In this document: one piece after another, positions 44,489 through 54,277 of the stretch
Layout: each line of letters starts with the position of its first letter
Numbering within the stretch: the stretch's first letter is position 1
Origin: Janthinobacterium sp. SUN073
Lineage (GTDB): Bacteria; Pseudomonadota; Gammaproteobacteria; Burkholderiales; Burkholderiaceae_D
Reading direction: 5' to 3'
Length of the DNA stretch: 64,000 nucleotides
NCBI RefSeq assembly: GCF_030397665.1
Contig: NZ_JAPUBT010000005.1
Span: 1 to 64,000, forward strand
The notes under the pieces: generated by a model
Seen by the model: the letters and a program-made list of their open reading frames with translations, nothing else
Database searches by the model: none
Told to the model about the DNA's origin: nothing
Translations under genes and position numbers: made by a program

Positions 44489-45415
44489 ATGCGCACGAAC
44501 GCGAAATGGATCATCGGCGCCAGCCTGGCGGCCCTGGCCCTGTACCTTGTGCTGCGCCCGGGCGAACCGCCCGCCCCGCCGCCGGAAAAGCCGGAACCGG
44601 ACCTGTTCGCGTTCGTGCGCTCGATGCAAGGCACGCGGCCCGATGGCAACGTGACGGTGGCCGCCGGCGACAAGCTGGTGGTCGACGCGGAACTGGGCCA
44701 CCTGTTCGACTACTACCTGGCGGGCCTGGGTGAAAAGCCGCTGGCCGCCATCCGCAGCCAGATCGAGGCGGAACTCGACAAGCGCCTGGCGCCTATCCCC
44801 GCCCGCGAAGCGAAGCGCCTGCTGGGCGCGTACCTGGCCTACAAGCAGGCGCTGGCCGGCGCGGAACAAGCCTTGCCGGCGCAAGCCGATGCGGCCCTGG
44901 CGGCGCACGCCCGCCTGCAAGCGATGCGCGCCTTGCGCGGCAAATACTTTACGCCCGAGGAAAGCGCGGGCCTGTTCGGCGCCAGCGACGCGTATGACGA
45001 CGACGCCGTGGCGCGCATGACGATACTCGGCGACGCCACGCTGGACGAGGCGCAGCGCCAGGCGCAACTGGCCGCGCTGGACCAGAAGCTGTCGCCGGCC
45101 CAGCGCGATGCGCGCGATGCACCGGCCAGGGTGGCGCAGCTGGATGAATCCGTGAAGGCGCTGCGGGCCCAGGGCGGCGGCGAGAATGAAGTCTACCGCC
45201 TGCGCGCCAGCACCTTCACGCCAGCGGCGGCGGCGCGCCTGGCGGAACTGGACCGCGAGGAATCGCGGTGGCAGCAGCGCATCATCGCGTATCAAGCGCA
45301 GAAGGCGCAGCAGGCGGGCCTGCCCGGCGGCGCACAGGATGCGGCAGCGCTGCAACAGCTGCGCGACGCCAGTTTCACGCCGGAGGAACAGCGCCGGCTG
45401 GGCGCCTACGAATAG
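44489..45415 (+). CDS. lifO: Lipase-specific foldase (Lif, membrane-anchored chaperone)
   Basis: A 308-residue steric chaperone that folds the upstream lipase in the periplasm. An N-terminal TM anchor lies at about 7-25, followed by a Pro-rich linker. The Lif signature RxxFDYxxS-x-GE appears as LGHLFDYYLAGLGE, with the first Arg replaced by Leu-Gly-His. The rest is the all-helical arm that wraps the lipase. AAGGAGG lies 6 bases before ATG 44489. The product ends three bases before the stop of the converging regulator gene, with no terminator between. Confidence 0.9.
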   Translation: MRTNAKWIIGASLAALALYLVLRPGEPPAPPPEKPEPDLFAFVRSMQGTRPDGNVTVAAGDKLVVDAELGHLFDYYLAGLGEKPLAAIRSQIEAELDKRLAPIPAREAKRLLGAYLAYKQALAGAEQALPAQADAALAAHARLQAMRALRGKYFTPEESAGLFGASDAYDDDAVARMTILGDATLDEAQRQAQLAALDQKLSPAQRDARDAPARVAQLDESVKALRAQGGGENEVYRLRASTFTPAAAARLAELDREESRWQQRIIAYQAQKAQQAGLPGGAQDAAALQQLRDASFTPEEQRRLGAYE

Positions 45416-45418
45416 CGT

Positions 45419-48208
45419 TCAAGCCAGCTGCGCCAGCAACTGTGCCAGCAAAGCTGCTGCCGCCATCACGTCCGCCGTGTCGTGCCCCTGTGCGTAGCCG
45501 GCATGTACAGGGGCCAGCAAGGCATGCGCGGCGGCGCAGCAGCCTTGCCCCTGCAGCACGGCCGCCAGGCTGGTGGCGCAGCGCAGCTCCCAGCCCGGCG
45601 CCTGCTGGCCCCTGGCCAGAAGCAGCGCCTCTTCCAGCTGCGCGCGAACCGCTTCCAGGCCAGCCGCATCGCCTTGCGCCAACGCCCGCCAGCGGTGATG
45701 CGCGTCGCGGCGCAGCACTTCCGGTGCGCTCCACGGCGCCTGGCCCGTGCGCGCGCGCCGCAGCGCATGGCTATCGGCGGCGGCGTCGTGCAAGGTGGCC
45801 ATCAAATCGATCTGTATCGGCCAGCTGCGCACCGAGGGCCAGGGGAACTCCGTTAGCGCCTCGCCCGCATCGAGCAGGCGCTGGTAGGCGGCGCCCCAGG
45901 CGCTCCAGTACAGCAGGCCATAGCGGGCCGCATGCTCGCACAGCAGGCAAATCCAGGCATGCGCCTGTCCCCGCTGCCCGCACCACAGGGCGACGGGAAT
46001 GGCATTGATGGCCAGCGCCACGCACAGCGTGACGCCATTATGTTCGAAGCCCACCGTCACCGCCTCGCGCGCCAGCGCCAGCGCGTCGTCGGGACGGCCC
46101 TGCATCCACAGGCAGCGCGCCAGGGTGCCGCGCAGGCAAACCTGGTGGTCGGCCAGCAAGGCATTGTTGAAACCAAGCTGTCCGACGCCCTCGGGGTGCG
46201 CCAGCACCATGCGCGCCAGCGCCGCCGACCGCGCGTACCGCCCGCGCAGATACTCGCCCGCCGAGCGCATGCGCGCCAGTACCAGCCGCATCGCCGTGTC
46301 ATCGCGCGCTGCGCACAGGGCGGCAAGCTCGGCCACGTAATTCTCGGCGCCCTGGAAATCGGCCATCTTCAGGCTGCAGATCCACATGCCGCAAATCGCT
46401 TCGGCACGGCGGCTGTCGTCGTCCGTGCGCATGGCCAGCGCATAGCCGCGCTGGAACGAACGCAGCATGGTGCCAGTGACGCCCTGCGTATGCAGCAGCA
46501 GGTGCGCCAGCGAGGCGTGCAGCCGCATCTCGCTGTCGGGGTCCTCCAGCGCATGCGTGGCCATGCGCTCGAGCGCCCGCTCGACGCGCACGCGGTATTC
46601 ATCCATCAGCGACAGCTGATAGAACAGGGTTTGTGCGGCCAAGGTCAGGGCCACGCCCAGCGCCACGTCACCGTCCTCGCCGAAAGCCCAGTCGATGGCG
46701 GCGCGCAGGTCATCGACATGGCGGCCGTAGCGCGCGCTCCAGTGCGCCGGCGCCATGCTTTCCCAGTCGGCGGCGATGCGTCCCGCCAGGCCCAGGCAAT
46801 GGCGCGCATGGCGCAGCAGCACGGCGCCGGCGCCCCCGCTCGCCGACAGCTGCGCGCTAGCGTAGGCGCGCGTGGTGTCGAGCAGCCGGTAATACACGTG
46901 CTGGCGGCAAAACTCGATGCTGACCAAGGACTTGGCCGCCAGGTCGGCCAGCGTATCGAACACGTCGCAACCCGCCACGGCGCTGGCCGACTCCAGGCGG
47001 AAACGGTTCTTGAACACGCTCAGCGCCTGCAGCACCTGGCGCTCTTGCGCATCGAGCAAGCCGTAGCTCCAGTCCAGGGTGGCGCGCAGGGTCTGGTGGC
47101 GCAAGGGCATGTTGCGCGCGCCACGCGTGAGCAGGCGAAAGCGGTCATCGAGCTGGCGGCGCAACTCGTGCAAGCCGAAATGGCCGATGCGCCCGGCCGC
47201 CAGCTCCAGCGCCAGCGGGATGCCATCGAGTCGCCGGCAGATATCCACCACCACGGGCACGTCGGCGTCGGCCAGCACGAAAGCATCGTCGACGGCCGCG
47301 CAGCGTTCGCAAAACAGCTGCACCGCGGCGAAATGCCGGGCCGCCGCCGCATCGGGCACGGCATCGGCCGGCGGCAATTCCAGCGCGGGCAGGCGCAGCA
47401 ACTGCTCGCTGGTGATGCGCAACGGCTCACGGCTGGTGGCCAGCACATGCAGCAGCGGTGCGCCCTTGAGCAAGGCATCGGCCAGCGTGGCGGCAGCGCC
47501 GATCACGTGTTCGCAGTTATCGAGCACGATCAGCATGTGGCGCTGGCGCAGGTAGGCCAGCAGGACCGGCATGGCGTCGCCGGCCGGCACCGCCACGCCC
47601 AGCGCCGTGGCCAGCGCCAGCGGCACCAGGCGGCCCTCGTCCAGCGGCGACAGGTCGACGAAACACACGCCGTCGGCATAGCGGCGCAGCACGCGCGTGG
47701 CCAGGACGACGGCAAGGGTGGTCTTGCCGATGCCGCCCGGACCGGCAATGCACAGCAGGCGCAATTGCAGCAGCTGGTTGGCCATCGTTTGCAGCGCCTC
47801 GGCGCGGCCCAGCATGCGCGTCAACATGACGGGCAGGTTATGCCGCGGCTCCACGCCCGCCATACCGGGCGCCGGCCGGCCCGTGTGCGCCAGCGGCGCC
47901 AGGAAGCCGTAGCCGCGCCCGGGAATGGTGGTGATGTAGCGCTGGCCATCGCGGCCATCGCCGAGCGCCTTGCGCAGCGCCGCCAGGTGCACGCGCAAGG
48001 TCGCGTCATCGACCACGGCGTGGGGCCAGACGATGGTCACCAGTTCATGCTTGTCGACGATGTCGCCGGCGCGCTCCAGCAGGGCCAGCAGCAAGTCCAT
48101 GGCCCTGCTGCCCAGGCGCAGCGCGCGGTCGCCCTCGAACAACAGCCGTTCTAGCGGCAAAAGGCGAAACGGGCCGAATACATAGGCCGGGACGGGACTG
48201 TTTATCAT
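45419..48208 (-). CDS. Large signal-transduction regulator: winged-helix DNA-binding domain plus NB-ARC-type ATPase and helical repeats
   Basis: A roughly 929-residue protein. The N-terminus is an OmpR/PhoB-type winged helix (FGPFRLLPLERLLF, LLALLERAGDIVDKHELVTIVWP in part, RYITTIPGRGYGF). Then comes a P-loop ATPase with Walker A GPGGIGKTT, Walker B MLIVLDNCEHV, ATSREPLRI and a GIPLALELAAGRI motif, as in AfsR/MalT-like STAND ATPases. The C-terminal 450 residues are TPR-like helices. STAND regulators switch on with an unknown ligand. I prefer ATG 48208 because the winged helix then starts directly; ATG 48256 is possible. The converging lipase pair is a candidate target. Confidence 0.88.
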   Translation of the reverse strand: MINSPVPAYVFGPFRLLPLERLLFEGDRALRLGSRAMDLLLALLERAGDIVDKHELVTIVWPHAVVDDATLRVHLAALRKALGDGRDGQRYITTIPGRGYGFLAPLAHTGRPAPGMAGVEPRHNLPVMLTRMLGRAEALQTMANQLLQLRLLCIAGPGGIGKTTLAVVLATRVLRRYADGVCFVDLSPLDEGRLVPLALATALGVAVPAGDAMPVLLAYLRQRHMLIVLDNCEHVIGAAATLADALLKGAPLLHVLATSREPLRITSEQLLRLPALELPPADAVPDAAAARHFAAVQLFCERCAAVDDAFVLADADVPVVVDICRRLDGIPLALELAAGRIGHFGLHELRRQLDDRFRLLTRGARNMPLRHQTLRATLDWSYGLLDAQERQVLQALSVFKNRFRLESASAVAGCDVFDTLADLAAKSLVSIEFCRQHVYYRLLDTTRAYASAQLSASGGAGAVLLRHARHCLGLAGRIAADWESMAPAHWSARYGRHVDDLRAAIDWAFGEDGDVALGVALTLAAQTLFYQLSLMDEYRVRVERALERMATHALEDPDSEMRLHASLAHLLLHTQGVTGTMLRSFQRGYALAMRTDDDSRRAEAICGMWICSLKMADFQGAENYVAELAALCAARDDTAMRLVLARMRSAGEYLRGRYARSAALARMVLAHPEGVGQLGFNNALLADHQVCLRGTLARCLWMQGRPDDALALAREAVTVGFEHNGVTLCVALAINAIPVALWCGQRGQAHAWICLLCEHAARYGLLYWSAWGAAYQRLLDAGEALTEFPWPSVRSWPIQIDLMATLHDAAADSHALRRARTGQAPWSAPEVLRRDAHHRWRALAQGDAAGLEAVRAQLEEALLLARGQQAPGWELRCATSLAAVLQGQGCCAAAHALLAPVHAGYAQGHDTADVMAAAALLAQLLAQLA

Positions 48209-48259
48209 TCTTGCATGGGGGAGAAAGTGTTCAGGCATGCGGCTGGCAGTAGCCATATT

Positions 48260-49189
48260 TTACTGAGCATCCGCGCCACGCCGCATGGCGCCATGTTGCG
48301 ACGCTGTTACACGGCCGGCCGGCGCGCCAGCGGCCAGCAGCGCGGCCACATCGGCCACGGGCGCCGGGCGGTGCAGGTAGAAGCCTTGCACCTGGGGGCA
48401 ACCCAGGCGCCGCAGCTGCGCCAGCTGTTCGCCGTTTTCCACGCCCTCGGCCAGCACTTGCAAGCCCAGGCCGCGCGCCATGGCAATCGTCGAGGCGACG
48501 ATCACAGTGTCGCTGTCACTGCTCCCCAGGTCGGCGATGAAGGAGCGGTCGATCTTGATGGTGTGAATCGGCAGCATCCTGACATGACTCAATCCCGCAT
48601 GACCGGTGCCATAATCGTCGAGCGAAATGGCCAGGCCCAGCGCGCGCAGGCGGCGCAATACCTGCGTCGCCTGCGCCATGTCGTCGATGCAGCAGCTTTC
48701 CGTCACTTCCAGCTCCAGCAGGCCGGCAGGAATGGCGTGGCGCTGCAGGCAGCGCAGCACGAAGTCGGGCAAGTGCGCCTGGCACAGCTGGCTCGCCGAG
48801 ACATTCACGGCGACAGGCACCAGGGGCAAGCCCGCCGCGCGCCACTGCGCCAGTTGGCGGCAGGCGGCGTCGATGCCCCAATTACCCAGCGCGACGATGG
48901 CGTCAGTCTGCTCGGCCAGGCCGATGAAGGCGTTCGGGTAGATCAGGCCATGGCGCGGATGGTCCCAGCGCAGCAGCGCTTCCAGGCCAATCAGACGTAG
49001 TTGTGCCGTATCGAACTTGCCCTGGTAGTGGAAGCAGAATTCGCCGTCGACGATGGCGCTGTCCAGGCGCGCCTGCAACTCGCGGCTGCGCACCGATGCC
49101 GGTTTATTTCCGCCGCGCCCATCCCGCACCTGGCGCCGCGCCCGCCACAGCGCGACGCAGCAGAGCCAGAACCTTGCCAGGCGCGCCAC
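48260..49189 (-). CDS. EAL-domain cyclic-di-GMP phosphodiesterase
   Basis: A 309-residue protein that is almost only an EAL domain. Catalytic-motif residues look intact: LEALLRW (EAL), NVSASQL, EVTESCC, DDYGTGHAGLSHV (the DDFGTG loop with Tyr for Phe), IKIDRSFI and LAEGVEN. It should hydrolyse c-di-GMP to pGpG. The start is a GTG that overlaps the TAG stop of the chemoreceptor gene by one base; the N-terminus has a short hydrophobic stretch (FWLCCVALW) of unclear role, and a later GTG near residue 33 is possible. Coupling to a chemoreceptor gene suggests a shared motility input. Confidence 0.87.
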   Translation of the reverse strand: MARLARFWLCCVALWRARRQVRDGRGGNKPASVRSRELQARLDSAIVDGEFCFHYQGKFDTAQLRLIGLEALLRWDHPRHGLIYPNAFIGLAEQTDAIVALGNWGIDAACRQLAQWRAAGLPLVPVAVNVSASQLCQAHLPDFVLRCLQRHAIPAGLLELEVTESCCIDDMAQATQVLRRLRALGLAISLDDYGTGHAGLSHVRMLPIHTIKIDRSFIADLGSSDSDTVIVASTIAMARGLGLQVLAEGVENGEQLAQLRRLGCPQVQGFYLHRPAPVADVAALLAAGAPAGRVTASQHGAMRRGADAQ

Positions 49190-50787
49190 TAGGCCAGCAG
49201 GCGCGGCACGGCCGGCGCGCTGCCGCGTGGCAAGGTGCGCGCCGGCCCCTGCTGCAAGCGAAATACGCTGACCACCTGCAGCAGCTTCGCCGCCTCGCCT
49301 TCCAGTGATTGCGATGCGGCCGCCGCTTCCTCCACCAGGGCGGCATTCTGCTGCGTCACTTCATCCATCTGCAGCACCGCCTGGCTGACCTGGCCGATAC
49401 CCGTGCTTTGCTCGGCGCTGGCGGCCGTGATGTCGGCCACCATCTGGCTCACGCGCCCCACGGCCGCCACCACTTCCTGCATGGTGGCGCCGGCCTGCGC
49501 GACAAGGGCCGCACCCGCATCGACCTGCAAGGTGGAATTGGCGATCAGGGCGCGGATATCGCGCGCCGCCGCCGCGCTGCGCTGCGCGAGGTTGCGCACT
49601 TCCGTCGCCACGACGGCAAAGCCGCGACCCTGCTCGCCCGCGCGCGCCGCTTCCACGGCCGCGTTCAGGGCCAGGATATTCGTCTGGAAGGCCAGCATGT
49701 CGATCACGCCGATGATGTCGGCGATCTGCGCCGAGGAAGCGCTGATGGCGTCCATGGTGTGAATGACCTGCCCCACGGCTTGCCCGCCGGCGCCGGCGAT
49801 ATTCGCCGCCTCGATGGCCAGCACGCTGGCATGGCGTGCATTGTCCGCGTTCTGCTGCACGGTGGAGCTCAGTTCCTCCATCGCCGACGCGGTCTGTTCG
49901 AGCGCGCTGGCCTGCTCCTCGGTGCGCGACGACAGGTCGATATTGCCGGCCGCGATCTGCGACGAGGCCGTGGCAATGGTGTCCGTGCCGCCGCGCACCT
50001 GCCGCACGATCTCGAGCAGGTTGCCGTTCATGATGCACAGCGCGTCGAGCAGCTTGCCCGTTTCATCGCCGCCATGGCGGCCGAAGGTCGATGTCAGGTC
50101 GCCGGCGGCCACGGTCTGCGCCACGCTCAAGGCATAGTGCAGGGGCGTGACGATGCTGCGCGTGACCAGCCAGGCCGTAACGAGCGAGAAGAGCACGGCC
50201 AGCGCGCTCAGCGCCAGCAACATGTTGCGCGCCGTGGCGTATTCCGCGTCCACCTGGGCACCGGCCTGCTCCATCAGCTCATGCTGGTGCGCGATGAGGC
50301 TTTCCAGCGCCGCCATGTAGCGCAGCTGGTCTCCGCGCACGGTGCCGAGCAGCAAACTGGCCGCTGCGTCGCGCGCGCCCTCTTGCAGCAGGGCCAGTAC
50401 CTTGTCGCGCCCGCCGTTGAAGGCGGCGCCCGCCTGCTTCACGGCCACCATCAGCTGGCGGCCCTGCGGCGACAGCACCACCTTTTCCAGCTGCGCCAGT
50501 TCCTTTTCCGTTTCGGCGCCCGCGCGGGCGATGCGGGCGCGTTCCTGCGCCAACTGCTGCGGCTCGCTCATCAAGAGCAGATTGCGCGAGGAGCGCGCGA
50601 TGATGTTGACATTCTTGATGATGTCGTTGGCCAGCACGGTTTTCGGATATTTATCATCGATCACGTCGCGCATGCGCAGTTCCAGGCTCGACAAGCGCAG
50701 CACGCCCAGCACGGCAGTCGCCAGCAACAGCAAGGTCAACAACGCAAAGGAGCAGCGCAGACGCGTGCCGATTTTCATATTTGCCAT
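49189..50787 (-). CDS. Methyl-accepting chemotaxis protein (four-helix-bundle sensor)
   Basis: A 532-residue chemoreceptor: TM helix at about 11-31, a periplasmic helical sensor (about 35-190, 4HB_MCP type), a second TM helix at 193-212, a HAMP linker ([20 protein letters not shown] in part) and the MCP signalling hairpin with the CheA/CheW tip around [25 protein letters not shown] in part. The C-terminus has no CheR-docking pentapeptide, so methylation would rely on other receptors. A CRP-like palindrome lies 160 bp upstream. Ligand unknown. Confidence 0.94.
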   Translation of the reverse strand: MANMKIGTRLRCSFALLTLLLLATAVLGVLRLSSLELRMRDVIDDKYPKTVLANDIIKNVNIIARSSRNLLLMSEPQQLAQERARIARAGAETEKELAQLEKVVLSPQGRQLMVAVKQAGAAFNGGRDKVLALLQEGARDAAASLLLGTVRGDQLRYMAALESLIAHQHELMEQAGAQVDAEYATARNMLLALSALAVLFSLVTAWLVTRSIVTPLHYALSVAQTVAAGDLTSTFGRHGGDETGKLLDALCIMNGNLLEIVRQVRGGTDTIATASSQIAAGNIDLSSRTEEQASALEQTASAMEELSSTVQQNADNARHASVLAIEAANIAGAGGQAVGQVIHTMDAISASSAQIADIIGVIDMLAFQTNILALNAAVEAARAGEQGRGFAVVATEVRNLAQRSAAAARDIRALIANSTLQVDAGAALVAQAGATMQEVVAAVGRVSQMVADITAASAEQSTGIGQVSQAVLQMDEVTQQNAALVEEAAAASQSLEGEAAKLLQVVSVFRLQQGPARTLPRGSAPAVPRLLA

Positions 50788-51075
50788 CTATTCGCATCCT
50801 TCAGTGTGGTGCATCGGTCATCGCGCCGGACTCGCCTGCAAGGCTGACGGCAATGGCTGCCGCCTGCCACGTATGGCCGGACGCAACAGGCGAAGGGGGC
50901 AGCCGGGATGTGGCCGAGGCGGGAACAAGGGGTGGTACGGCAAGCAGTGTGAGTTATCTCACAAGCAATGTCGCGTTAAGTTTTGAAAAGATTTGCTTAG
51001 ATGGCAAAACAGCTATTTATATAACCCTATTCTTTTAGTAAGCAGTCACCGCAGTGCGCGCCTGGGTACGCATGT
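50788..51075. other. Intergenic region between the two chemoreceptor genes
   Basis: The stretch holds the promoter region of the chemoreceptor gene that starts at 50787, a CRP-like palindrome at 50948-50963 and, beyond it, the terminator of the next chemoreceptor gene. No convincing gene is seen; short frames here lack a ribosome binding site. Confidence 0.4.
50948..50963. promoter_or_regulatory. CRP/FNR-like palindrome upstream of a chemoreceptor gene
   Basis: TGTGA-N6-TCACA (TGTGAGTTATCTCACA) is a perfect match to the CRP half-site core and spacing, about 160 bp upstream of the minus-strand chemoreceptor start. Confidence 0.5.
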
Positions 51076-51100
51076 AAAAACGGCCGCACAAGGCGGCCGT
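51076..51100 (-). terminator. Intrinsic terminator after the second chemoreceptor gene
   Basis: On the minus strand ACGGCCGC and GCGGCCGT form an 8-bp stem with a 4-5-base loop, followed by a run of T, about 30 bp after the stop. Confidence 0.85.
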
Positions 51101-51130
51101 CCGGTAGCGCATGCTGGCGCCGTCACGCCA

Positions 51131-52906
51131 TCAGAACACTTCCCACTCGTCGTCGCGCGGCGTGCTGTGGCGCGAGGACGGCACGGCGTGCAGGGCCGGG
51201 CGTCCCGCGGCAGGTCGCGATGGCGGACGCGGTGCCGGACGCTTCGGCGCGGCGCGGGCCATCACGGCGCGCGGCGCGGGCGGCTTTGCGTTCGCGTTTG
51301 CGCGCGTGGCAGGCACCTGTGCGCCAGCGAGCTTGAAGACGCTGACCACCCCGGCCAGCTGGCCCGATTGCTCCTGCAGCGATTCGGCCGCGGCGGCCGC
51401 CTCTTCCACCAGGGCCGCATTTTGCTGCGTCACCTGGTCCATCTGGCCGATGGCCTGGTTGATCTGGTCGATGCCCGAGCTCTGCTCCTGCGTGGCCAGG
51501 CTGATTTCCGCCATGATGTCCGTCACGCGCTGCACGCTGGAGACGATTTCGGCCATCGTGCTGCCCGCCTCGGCCACCAGCTTGCTGCCCGCATCGACCG
51601 CCACCACGGAGTCGCCGATCAGGGTCTTGATTTCTTTCGCTGCGCCAGCGGATCTTTGGGCCAGATTACGCACTTCCGTCGCCACCACGGCAAAGCCGCG
51701 TCCCTGCTCGCCCGCGCGCGCCGCTTCCACGGCCGCGTTCAGAGCCAGGATATTCGTCTGGAAAGCGATGCCGTCGATGACGGAAATGATGTCGACGATC
51801 TTGCGCGAGGAATCGTTGATGGCGTCCATGGTCTGGACCACCTTGCCCACCACCTCACCGCCCTTGACGGCGACGCCGGAAGCACTCAGCGCCAGCTGGT
51901 TGGCCTGCTGGGCGTTGTCGGCGTTCTGCCGCACGGTGGCGGTCAGCTCCTCCATCGACGATGCCGTCTCTTCCAGCGAACTGGCCTGCTCTTCCGTGCG
52001 CGAGGACAGGTCCAGGTTGCCGCTGGCAATTTCCGACGACGCCGTGGCGATCGTTTCGGTGCCGCTGCGCACCTGGCCGACGATGTTGACCAGGCTGGAA
52101 TTCATGTCTTTCAGCGCCTGCAGCAGCTGGCCCGTCTCTTCCGTCGTATGCACCTCGATCTGGCTGGTCAGGTCTCCCGAAGCCACCGTTTGCGCCACTT
52201 TCACGGCCGCATTGATCGGCTGCGTGATGGCGCGCGTGATGTAGGCGGCGCAGCCCATGCCCAGCGCCGCAGCCAGCAAGCCAAGGATGAGCATCAGGCT
52301 TTCCGAACGCACCACGGCAGCGCTGCCATCCTTGACACTGGCGTCGGCCACGCCGTTATTGAGCTTGATGATCTCGTTGAGCGTGCCTTCGGCCTTGCCG
52401 AACAGCGCGCGCGAATTCTGGTACTGCTGGTAGAACGCCACGAACAGGGTCTTTTGCTGCGGCTCGTCGCGGTTGTCGGCCAGCTGGCGCAGGATGGCGC
52501 GCACCTTGTCGTCATCGCCCTTCCAGGCGGCCCACTCCTCCAGGAAACGCTTCCACAGCACGGCTTCCTCCGGCGTTTGCGGCAGCGGCTCGTACAGCTT
52601 GCGGCCCGCCTCGATATTGCTCCAGGCCTTGGTGCGCAGCTGCAGCGCTTCCGCGAACTTGTCTTGTGCCTGGTAATTGTTTTCATAGATGGCGGCCGTC
52701 AGGGTGGCGGCAGCGACGGCCGTCTGGCCCTCGCTCATCATCATCAGCCCCTGGATCGACGGCAGGCGCACCACACCGACCTCATTGACGGCGTTGCCCA
52801 CGGAGGCGATGCCCGTGTAACCGCAGATGCCCACCACCAGCAAGGCCGCCATCATCACGGCGACGAGGGTCGCCAACTTCCATTTGATCAGTAAATTCTT
52901 AAACAT
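51131..52906 (-). CDS. Methyl-accepting chemotaxis protein with C-terminal CheR-docking tail
   Basis: A 591-residue chemoreceptor: TM1 at about 9-31, a four-helix-bundle periplasmic sensor to about 190, TM2 around 193-215, HAMP ([24 protein letters not shown] in part), and the MCP signalling domain with the conserved tip [25 protein letters not shown] in part. After the signalling domain a 45-residue Ala/Pro/Arg linker ends in EWEVF, the xWxxF pentapeptide that tethers CheR and CheB. AAGGA lies before ATG 52906. The sensor ligand is unknown. Confidence 0.95.
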   Translation of the reverse strand: MFKNLLIKWKLATLVAVMMAALLVVGICGYTGIASVGNAVNEVGVVRLPSIQGLMMMSEGQTAVAAATLTAAIYENNYQAQDKFAEALQLRTKAWSNIEAGRKLYEPLPQTPEEAVLWKRFLEEWAAWKGDDDKVRAILRQLADNRDEPQQKTLFVAFYQQYQNSRALFGKAEGTLNEIIKLNNGVADASVKDGSAAVVRSESLMLILGLLAAALGMGCAAYITRAITQPINAAVKVAQTVASGDLTSQIEVHTTEETGQLLQALKDMNSSLVNIVGQVRSGTETIATASSEIASGNLDLSSRTEEQASSLEETASSMEELTATVRQNADNAQQANQLALSASGVAVKGGEVVGKVVQTMDAINDSSRKIVDIISVIDGIAFQTNILALNAAVEAARAGEQGRGFAVVATEVRNLAQRSAGAAKEIKTLIGDSVVAVDAGSKLVAEAGSTMAEIVSSVQRVTDIMAEISLATQEQSSGIDQINQAIGQMDQVTQQNAALVEEAAAAAESLQEQSGQLAGVVSVFKLAGAQVPATRANANAKPPAPRAVMARAAPKRPAPRPPSRPAAGRPALHAVPSSRHSTPRDDEWEVF

Positions 52907-53245
52907 GGCTAGGTCCTTTATTAGTCAAAACTGCTGCTGGCAAGGTTGAGGCTGGCATGTTCGGGTAGAACGGCTGACACTTGTATAAAGGTGGCGGGGT
53001 TGGGGCGTACGCTTCGTTACAATTGGCGAGAATTCATAATTGCAAGCATAGAGGAAAAATATGTTTCTAGCTGATACATACTTGATACAAAACAAGATTT
53101 ATTTCTTTACTGTGGCGCGTGTTGCACAGCGGACAAAAAAAATGGCCTGGCGCCCCGCTTTGGTGCAGAAAATCGCCGCGTGCCACTATTGGCTGCGCAG
53201 TTGATAGTCGTATAAGATGAGCAACAAGCAAACAACAGGCAGACC
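52907..53245. other. A/T-richer intergenic region between the chemoreceptor and 5'-nucleotidase genes
   Basis: This 339-bp stretch is clearly less GC-rich than its neighbours and must carry two divergent promoters. A short direct repeat (TGATACATAC / TGATACAAAA) lies at about 53077-53098. I see no gene and no confident operator or promoter pair. Confidence 0.4.
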
Positions 53246-54190
53246 ATGGCATATCCTATCGAACACAAACTGGTGATCGGGGTCGCTTCCAGCGCCCTGT
53301 TCGACCTGGCCGAATCGCACCAGGTCTACCTCGACAACGGCCCCGAGGAATATCGCAAGTACCAGGAAACGCATATCGACACGGTCTTGCCGCGCGGCGT
53401 GGCCTTTCCCTTCATCCGCCGCTTCCTGAACATCAACAAACACTATCCGCGCCAGTCGCCCGTGGAAGTGGTGCTGTTTTCACGCAATTCGCCGGAAACG
53501 GGTTTGCGCGTGATGCACTCGATCGCCCACTACGGCCTGGATATTTCGCGCGCCGCCTTCATGACGGGCAAGTCGCCCTACCCCTACCTGCCGGCCTTCA
53601 ACGCCTCGCTGTTCCTCAGCGCGAATGAAGGCGACGTGCGCAGCGCGCTGGCCTGCAACTATCCGGCCGGCCTGGTGCTGCCGTCGCGCACGGAAGACGA
53701 CGAGAACGACGAAGAACTGCGCGTGGCCTTCGATTTCGACGGCGTGATCGCCGACGACGAAGCGGAAACCGTGTTCAAGCGCAACAATGACGTCGATGAA
53801 TTCCACGCCCATGAGACCCTGAACGTGGGCACGCCGCACCGCCCCGGCCCCCTGGCCGACCTGTTCCAGAAGCTGGCCACCATGCAGCGCCTGGAAGAAA
53901 AGGCGCAGCGGCGCGACCCCGGCTACAAGAAGATCTTGCGCATCGCCATCATCACGGCGCGCAACGCGCCCTCGCACGAGCGCGTGGTGACGACCCTGAA
54001 AAGCTGGGGCGTGGCGGCCGACGAGACGTTTTTCCTGGGCGGCATGGACAAGTCGCGCGTGCTGGCCGTATTCAAGCCGCATATCTTCTTCGACGACCAG
54101 CTGAGCCACCTGAAATCGGCGGGCGGCACCATCCCGATGGTGCATGTACCGTTCGGTATTGCAAATATCCGTGCGGGCGATGGTCTATAA
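53246..54190 (+). CDS. Cytosolic 5'-nucleotidase (5-nucleotidase family, cN-I-like)
   Basis: A 314-residue protein of the bacterial branch of cN-I-type 5'-nucleotidases (PF06189 as I recall it). It opens LVIGVASSALFDLAESHQVY, and has FPFIRRFLNIN, VEVVLFSRNSPETGLRVMHSI in part, the HAD-like nucleophile motif AFDFDGVIADDEAE and the C-terminal HIFFDDQLSHL acidic motif. It dephosphorylates nucleoside monophosphates in the cytoplasm. It is oriented with mfd, 87 bp upstream, and its stop overlaps a TATAAT that may serve mfd. Confidence 0.88.
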   Translation: MAYPIEHKLVIGVASSALFDLAESHQVYLDNGPEEYRKYQETHIDTVLPRGVAFPFIRRFLNINKHYPRQSPVEVVLFSRNSPETGLRVMHSIAHYGLDISRAAFMTGKSPYPYLPAFNASLFLSANEGDVRSALACNYPAGLVLPSRTEDDENDEELRVAFDFDGVIADDEAETVFKRNNDVDEFHAHETLNVGTPHRPGPLADLFQKLATMQRLEEKAQRRDPGYKKILRIAIITARNAPSHERVVTTLKSWGVAADETFFLGGMDKSRVLAVFKPHIFFDDQLSHLKSAGGTIPMVHVPFGIANIRAGDGL

Positions 54191-54277
54191 TCTCGCCTGT
54201 CGGCGCCGTCACTGGCGGCGCTGCGCGCACCACAGCTGTCCCATTCAACTGCCTCTGCCACTAGTGTCATCGCCTGC

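Noticed and set aside
50940-50985. Possible FliA (sigma-28) promoter for the chemoreceptor gene
   Set aside because: A GAGATAA-like -10 exists but the -35 and spacing do not fit TAAA-N15-GCCGATAA.
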